In this document: positions 42,103 to 46,858 of the stretch, one piece after another
Layout of the letters: each line of letters begins with the position of its first letter
Numbering within the stretch: position 1 is the first letter of the stretch
From: Methanobacteriota archaeon
Lineage (GTDB): Archaea > Thermoplasmatota > Thermoplasmata > RBG-16-68-12
Reading direction: 5' to 3'
DNA length: 46,858 nucleotides
Assembly: GCA_020029475.1 (NCBI GenBank)
Contig: JAIBJG010000002.1
Span: forward strand, 1 to 46,858
Program-made: the position numbers and the translations under genes
Notes under the pieces: generated by a model
What the model saw: only the letters and a program-made list of their open reading frames with translations
Database searches by the model: none
What the model was told of the DNA's origin: nothing

Positions 42103-45100
42103 TCACGGAGGCGCGGCTTCGACGATCGCGCCCCTGAGGAACCACACGTCCGGCGTCGCCTTCCCGGTGTGGAAGAACACGTCCGCGACGGGGGCGGGGA
42201 TCCGCTCGAGGTACACGCCGAATTCCACCCGCCACGTCCCCGAGTCCGGACGCCACACGTTCAGGAGGGCGGGGAGGTTCGGCTCCACGCGGACGTCGAC
42301 GCGGACCCGGGTCGGGATGTCCTCCCCGCCCGCCTCGGACATGAACCTCGGCAGCCCCGCCGTGGCGAACGCCTCGATCCGGACGGAGAAGGAGTCGAGG
42401 AGGTCCGACGGGAACGCCTCGTACTCGACCTGCGTCCCGGGGTCCGGGAACGACACGAGGAACTCGATCAGGTTGTGGGCGAGCCACTCCAACACCTCGA
42501 TCAGCGCCCGTCCGTCCATCACGAACGCGAGGCGGACCCCCGCGCCCGCGAGGTTCCCCGCGCCGAACGTCCCCTCCGCATAGAGGACGAACTCCCGGAT
42601 CTCGAGGAACCCCGAGATCACGAGGTCCGCGAGGTTCTTCAGGAGCCGGTTCCCGAACTTCCCCATGAAGAGACCGAAATCCTCCCACGTCGTGGGCCAT
42701 CCCCCCGTGGCGGCGTGGGCCTCCAGGATCGACTTCGCCAGGAGCTCCTTCCAGTCCACGCCGGTGTGGACCCGGTACCGGATCTCGACCCCGATCTCGA
42801 TCGTCAGGGTCCCCAGGGGCGTGGGGATCGGCGGGAGGACGAAGGACCACGGCGTCTCCACCCGGTACGCATCGATCGCGGGGATCGCGAACTCGAGTCT
42901 CCATCCGCCTTCCTTGGGGACGGCGTTCCCCGCGATGAGCCGGCCGTCGATGATCGCAAGGATGTCCCCCTCGAGGGTCAGCGTGTATCCGTCCGCGTAG
43001 TACGTGAACCCGAACGCGAGGTCCACGGGGGAGTTCCGGGGGCCGATCGGCTTGTTCCGGTCGAACCCCATCATCACGAGGGTCGCCCACGCCATCGCGT
43101 CGTCCCGCGTGACGGTGAGGCGGAGGCTCATCGGGTTCGGACCGGGTCCGACGGTGATGTCCATCCCGAGATTCTCGAAGGAGAGGTCCCCGTTCTGCAC
43201 CTCCCGGATGAGGACCTCCAGCACGGGGGCATAGGGCCCCAGCATCTGGAGGACGAAGGCGTGGAGCGCGTCGATCGTGACCCGCGCGATCTCCCCCAGG
43301 GCCCGCACGACCTCGGAGTCCATCACCCGCCGCAACAGGTCGAGGAGGGCCTCCACGAATCCGTGGATCATGTCGAGAATCCGGTCCACGATCGGGCCCA
43401 GGAACCGATCCCAGAACACGCCGACGACCTCGAGGATCGCGGCCCACGTGTCCGACGCGAGGGTCGCGGAGTCCCGGTACGCGACCCCCTGCAAGGGCCA
43501 CCCCGTCACAACGGTGACCGCGAGGGAGAAATCGATGGAAACGTCCGCGGACGCGACTTCGGGGAGATGGACGGACCCGCCGAGGCGGACGCCCTGCAGG
43601 CTCATCGCGTCAACGTGGAGAAGGCCGAGCACCCGCACGTCCCATCGCGACTCGAACGGCCGCTCGGACATCTCGTGAATGTCCGTCCAGTGCACGTTCG
43701 GAGACGCCCGGTTCCGGGGGACCGTCGAAGGGTCGCGAAGGTCGATCCAGAGGTCCCCGAGCTCCGGACCGAGCGGGTTCCACCGGTCCTGATCGCCGAA
43801 TTGCGTGCCCCGGAGGGCGGCCGGGGACTGCCGGACGACGATCGTCTCCTCGCGGACGGAGTGACTCGCGACCGCCGCCTCGCGGTCCCCCCGCCAGAAC
43901 TCGAAGGGTCCCCCCGGCGTTGGCACACGGATCTGGAGGTTCCGGAGATCGTCCGCGGCGGTGATCGAGGTCCCGAACGCGCGGATCATGTCCGACGCTT
44001 CGACGAGGATCCCGGCGGTCCCCGTCACGGTGTCGACGAGCCGACGGTGGATTCCCCCGCCCTCCGGCGGTGTCGAGGCGGCCACTGCGGCCGCATAGAT
44101 CCCTTCGAGGCGGAGCGTGTCCCGGTTCCGCGCCTCGAGGTACGCGACCGGCACCCAGCTTCCGTTCGCGTCTTCCCAGACTTGGAGCTGCAGGTCCGTC
44201 AGGCCCTGGAGGTCGAGGGACGGGAAGTCCGGGTCCATCGCGGCCCGTTCCCCTAGGCGGACCGCGAGGCGGCCCGTGGCGAGGGCCGTCGCCTCCATCC
44301 GGCTCGCGAAGGTGTCGTAGTTCGTCTCGAGGAAGTCAATCGCCCCGCGCACCGCCTCCGCCTGCGCCGCCCACAGGTTCGCGACGAGGGACCCGAGGTA
44401 CGCCGGGTCCTCCCGGAGCCGCTGGACCGCGTTGTCGATCGCGGAGGACAGCGAGCCCTCGATGAACCCGAGAATCGACTCCGAGTCCTTCGGGTCGATC
44501 GCTCCGCGGAGTTCCGGGTTCGGGATCGCGCCGATCAGGGTCATGTCGTTCGCGATGTTCGTCGCGAGGTCCGTGAGGAACTCCCGCGCGGAGGCGTGGA
44601 CCGCCCTGAGGTCTTCCGCGAAGAGGACGTCGTAGTACGACCGCCAGAGGCCGTCGCGACCCACGAGGAAGTCCTCGGAATCGAACTCGATCGTCTCCGT
44701 GTGGGCGGGGATCGCGATCGTGTACGGGGTCCCGTCCCCGTTCGTCACGAGGTACGCGCGCTCCGGCATCTCCAGAGGGATCGGGCCGAGGAACGCGGTC
44801 GGCTCCCCCGCCATCGTGAAGAGCTCGCGGATGAACCCCCGGACGAGCTCCGCCTCCCGCCCCTCTCCGGCGACCCAGGAGAGGAAGTCCTCGACGTTCC
44901 TCGCGAGGTCCTCCATCGCCCGCAGGCCGAGGTCCGCGAACGCCTCGAGGCCGAAGTATTCGAAGACCCGGAGGACGTACTGGTCCAGGATCCCGGACAA
45001 CGCTTGTGCGAGGACGCGGTTCAGGAGTACGGGGTCGGAGTCGAAGGCGGCGAACAGCGCGAAGAGGTCCGCGGGGTCGGCGGTCCCGCCCTTACCGTAC

Positions 45101-46077
45101 GCGTCGAGCAACCGGGCGATCGTGCGGCCGGAGGTGTCCGGGACCCTGGGATCTCCGACGAACCGGCCGGCGTATTGTGCGAAGAACGCTTCGTCGAACG
45201 CCGCTGCGGCTTCTTCGTCAAAGGCGCGGAAGCGCCGGAGCTCCTCGAGGAGGATCGCGAGGTTCACCGCGACCTCCACGTCCCGCGGGGTCAGGATGTC
45301 CTCGGTCCCCGTGCCGGGTTCCCCGAACCCGCCCGCCGCGTACCCCTGAAGGGCGCGGAACTGCGCCGCGGTCGTGAGGATGTACTCGACGATCCTCGCG
45401 AGCTCGGACTCGGAGCCGTCCGCGGCCCCGCGGAATTCGCGCGTCGTCGCCTGGAGGAAGGGGAAAGGGGAGTTGATCTGCGCCCGCAGTGGCAGGGTCA
45501 TCCGGAGGCTCAGCCCCTCCCGGAGGACCGTGTAGTTCACGGACCCGAACATCGTGAAGTACGGTGTGCGGGAGGACTCCCCGAGGACCGCGGGGCGGTC
45601 CGGGGTGAGGGTCTCCGAAATCCAGTTCGCCGCGTCCTCGGGCCCCGCGGGGGCCGGGACGAGGTCCAGAGTCTGCTGTCGCGGGAGGGCCAGGGCCGCG
45701 GAGATCCCGCCGAGTTCGATCGTGAAGCCTCGGGTGGACCGGGGGAAACTCGGCACGAGCCGCTCCCGCACGAGGGTCGCGAACGCCCGGTTCACGCGCT
45801 CGGGGGTCGCGGGGCCCTCGTTGGCGACCCGGATCGCCTCGAGGCCGAGGGCCTGCGCCTCGAGCTCCACCCCGCGGTGGACGGCGAGCGCAACGGAGCC
45901 GAGGGACCGCAGCCGCTCCTCCTGGAGCGCGGCCTCCGCGGCGTCACGGGCCGTCATCGCGACGTAGGCGGAGCTCACCCCGGCCAGCAGGAGTGCGATG
46001 ACGGCGACAAGAGAGAACGGAACGCGGCCCGCCGTGTCCTCGCGGATTCCCGTGACATCCCCCGGACCGAACCCCAC
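42103..46077 (-). CDS. 1324-aa membrane-anchored, mainly extracytoplasmic protein of unknown function
   Basis: Single N-terminal TM FSLVAVIALLLAGVSSAYVAM after a charged segment, then a long soluble region without recognised domain; GTG start. Confidence 0.8.
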   Translation of the reverse strand: MGFGPGDVTGIREDTAGRVPFSLVAVIALLLAGVSSAYVAMTARDAAEAALQEERLRSLGSVALAVHRGVELEAQALGLEAIRVANEGPATPERVNRAFATLVRERLVPSFPRSTRGFTIELGGISAALALPRQQTLDLVPAPAGPEDAANWISETLTPDRPAVLGESSRTPYFTMFGSVNYTVLREGLSLRMTLPLRAQINSPFPFLQATTREFRGAADGSESELARIVEYILTTAAQFRALQGYAAGGFGEPGTGTEDILTPRDVEVAVNLAILLEELRRFRAFDEEAAAAFDEAFFAQYAGRFVGDPRVPDTSGRTIARLLDAYGKGGTADPADLFALFAAFDSDPVLLNRVLAQALSGILDQYVLRVFEYFGLEAFADLGLRAMEDLARNVEDFLSWVAGEGREAELVRGFIRELFTMAGEPTAFLGPIPLEMPERAYLVTNGDGTPYTIAIPAHTETIEFDSEDFLVGRDGLWRSYYDVLFAEDLRAVHASAREFLTDLATNIANDMTLIGAIPNPELRGAIDPKDSESILGFIEGSLSSAIDNAVQRLREDPAYLGSLVANLWAAQAEAVRGAIDFLETNYDTFASRMEATALATGRLAVRLGERAAMDPDFPSLDLQGLTDLQLQVWEDANGSWVPVAYLEARNRDTLRLEGIYAAAVAASTPPEGGGIHRRLVDTVTGTAGILVEASDMIRAFGTSITAADDLRNLQIRVPTPGGPFEFWRGDREAAVASHSVREETIVVRQSPAALRGTQFGDQDRWNPLGPELGDLWIDLRDPSTVPRNRASPNVHWTDIHEMSERPFESRWDVRVLGLLHVDAMSLQGVRLGGSVHLPEVASADVSIDFSLAVTVVTGWPLQGVAYRDSATLASDTWAAILEVVGVFWDRFLGPIVDRILDMIHGFVEALLDLLRRVMDSEVVRALGEIARVTIDALHAFVLQMLGPYAPVLEVLIREVQNGDLSFENLGMDITVGPGPNPMSLRLTVTRDDAMAWATLVMMGFDRNKPIGPRNSPVDLAFGFTYYADGYTLTLEGDILAIIDGRLIAGNAVPKEGGWRLEFAIPAIDAYRVETPWSFVLPPIPTPLGTLTIEIGVEIRYRVHTGVDWKELLAKSILEAHAATGGWPTTWEDFGLFMGKFGNRLLKNLADLVISGFLEIREFVLYAEGTFGAGNLAGAGVRLAFVMDGRALIEVLEWLAHNLIEFLVSFPDPGTQVEYEAFPSDLLDSFSVRIEAFATAGLPRFMSEAGGEDIPTRVRVDVRVEPNLPALLNVWRPDSGTWRVEFGVYLERIPAPVADVFFHTGKATPDVWFLRGAIVEAAPP

Positions 46078-46158
46078 GCCATCCTACATTATGGTATCCC
46101 GCGGATGTAGCGAAGGCCCGCCAAACTTCATGTATCGTCCCCGGGTTTCGCGGGCCCG

Positions 46159-46858
46159 ATGCACTTCGCCTCCCTGCGGCGCTACGTCGCGGTCCTCGTC
46201 ATCGCTGCGGTGATCACGCTCGCGGTCGTGGCGACCCTATCCCTCCCGCGGGCGTACCTGCTGATGGCGACGACGACGAGCACCCGGGATACGGGCCTGC
46301 TTCCGTATCTGCTGCCACAGTTCACCGCGGACACGGGGATCGACGTGCGGTACATCGCGGTCGGAACGGGACAGGCCCTCGACGCGGGCCGTCGGGGGGA
46401 CGTGGACGTCGTGATGGTCCACGCGCCTAGCCTCGAGGACGCATTCGTCGCCGCGGGGGATTACTTCTGCGACACACCGATCATGCACAACACGTTCGTG
46501 ATCGTCGGCCCTGTGGGCGACCCCGCGGGCGTCGGGGGCGCCGTCAACGCGTCGGATGCGTTCCGGAGAATCTATCAGAACCGGACCCTCTTCGAGTCCC
46601 GCGCGGACAATTCGGGGACGCACATCAAGGAGGTCGACCTGTGGGCCTCGCTGGGCCTAAACGCCTCCACGTTCGGATCGTGGTACGAGAGGACGAACCA
46701 GGGGATGGGGCCGACCCTCACGATCGCGAACGAGAAGTCGGCGTACACCCTCTCCGACGACGGCACGTGGTACGCACGGGAGACCAGCGTCCCGTCTCTG
46801 CGGTTGCACTACAGCCGGGGAGACTCCGTGCTCCGGAACCAATACTCGGTGATCCCCG
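46159..46858 (+). CDS. Tungstate-type ABC transporter substrate-binding protein (TupA-like), truncated by window edge
   Basis: Translated by hand (absent from ORF track because it runs off the end): MHFASLRRYVAVLVIAAVITLAVVATLSLPRAYLLMATTTSTRDTGLLPYLLPQFTADTGIDVRYIAVGTGQALDAGRRGDVDVVMVHAPSLEDAFVAAG...SRADNSGTHIKEVDLW. Confidence 0.9.
   Translation, partial: MHFASLRRYVAVLVIAAVITLAVVATLSLPRAYLLMATTTSTRDTGLLPYLLPQFTADTGIDVRYIAVGTGQALDAGRRGDVDVVMVHAPSLEDAFVAAGDYFCDTPIMHNTFVIVGPVGDPAGVGGAVNASDAFRRIYQNRTLFESRADNSGTHIKEVDLWASLGLNASTFGSWYERTNQGMGPTLTIANEKSAYTLSDDGTWYARETSVPSLRLHYSRGDSVLRNQYSVIP

Overview
High-GC archaeal chromosome segment, probably Thermoplasmatota. That placement is inferred from gene content, apparently leaderless promoters and a 5S rRNA gene not linked to 16S/23S; no search was run. 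About 32 protein genes are supported. They include: a type IV pilus/Tad-like locus with two paralogous ATPases, two T2SSF membrane proteins and a pilin-like protein; core information-processing genes (TFS, PCNA, SRP54, PolD large subunit); an LsrF-like aldolase; a Pit/DUF47 phosphate transporter pair; a surface-glycan cluster (flippase, GT2, GT4, GT-C); and a KaiC-like ATPase + winged-helix regulator + 1590-aa two-sided membrane protein. Also present are an APC-USP permease, a Ras-like GTPase, a prepilin peptidase, a 1324-aa membrane-anchored protein and a truncated TupA-like protein at the right edge. RNA genes are tRNA-Phe, an intron-containing tRNA-Tyr and a 5S rRNA. The observations most worth following up are: (i) a 22-bp palindrome GTTATC(N10)GATAAC present three times, two copies flanking an 80-aa gene and one upstream of lsrF; (ii) the 1590-aa protein with an Asn-Gly-rich tract next to its membrane helix; (iii) a 5S rRNA with an apparent extra hairpin; (iv) two non-coding stretches that look like structured or promoter-driven RNAs.
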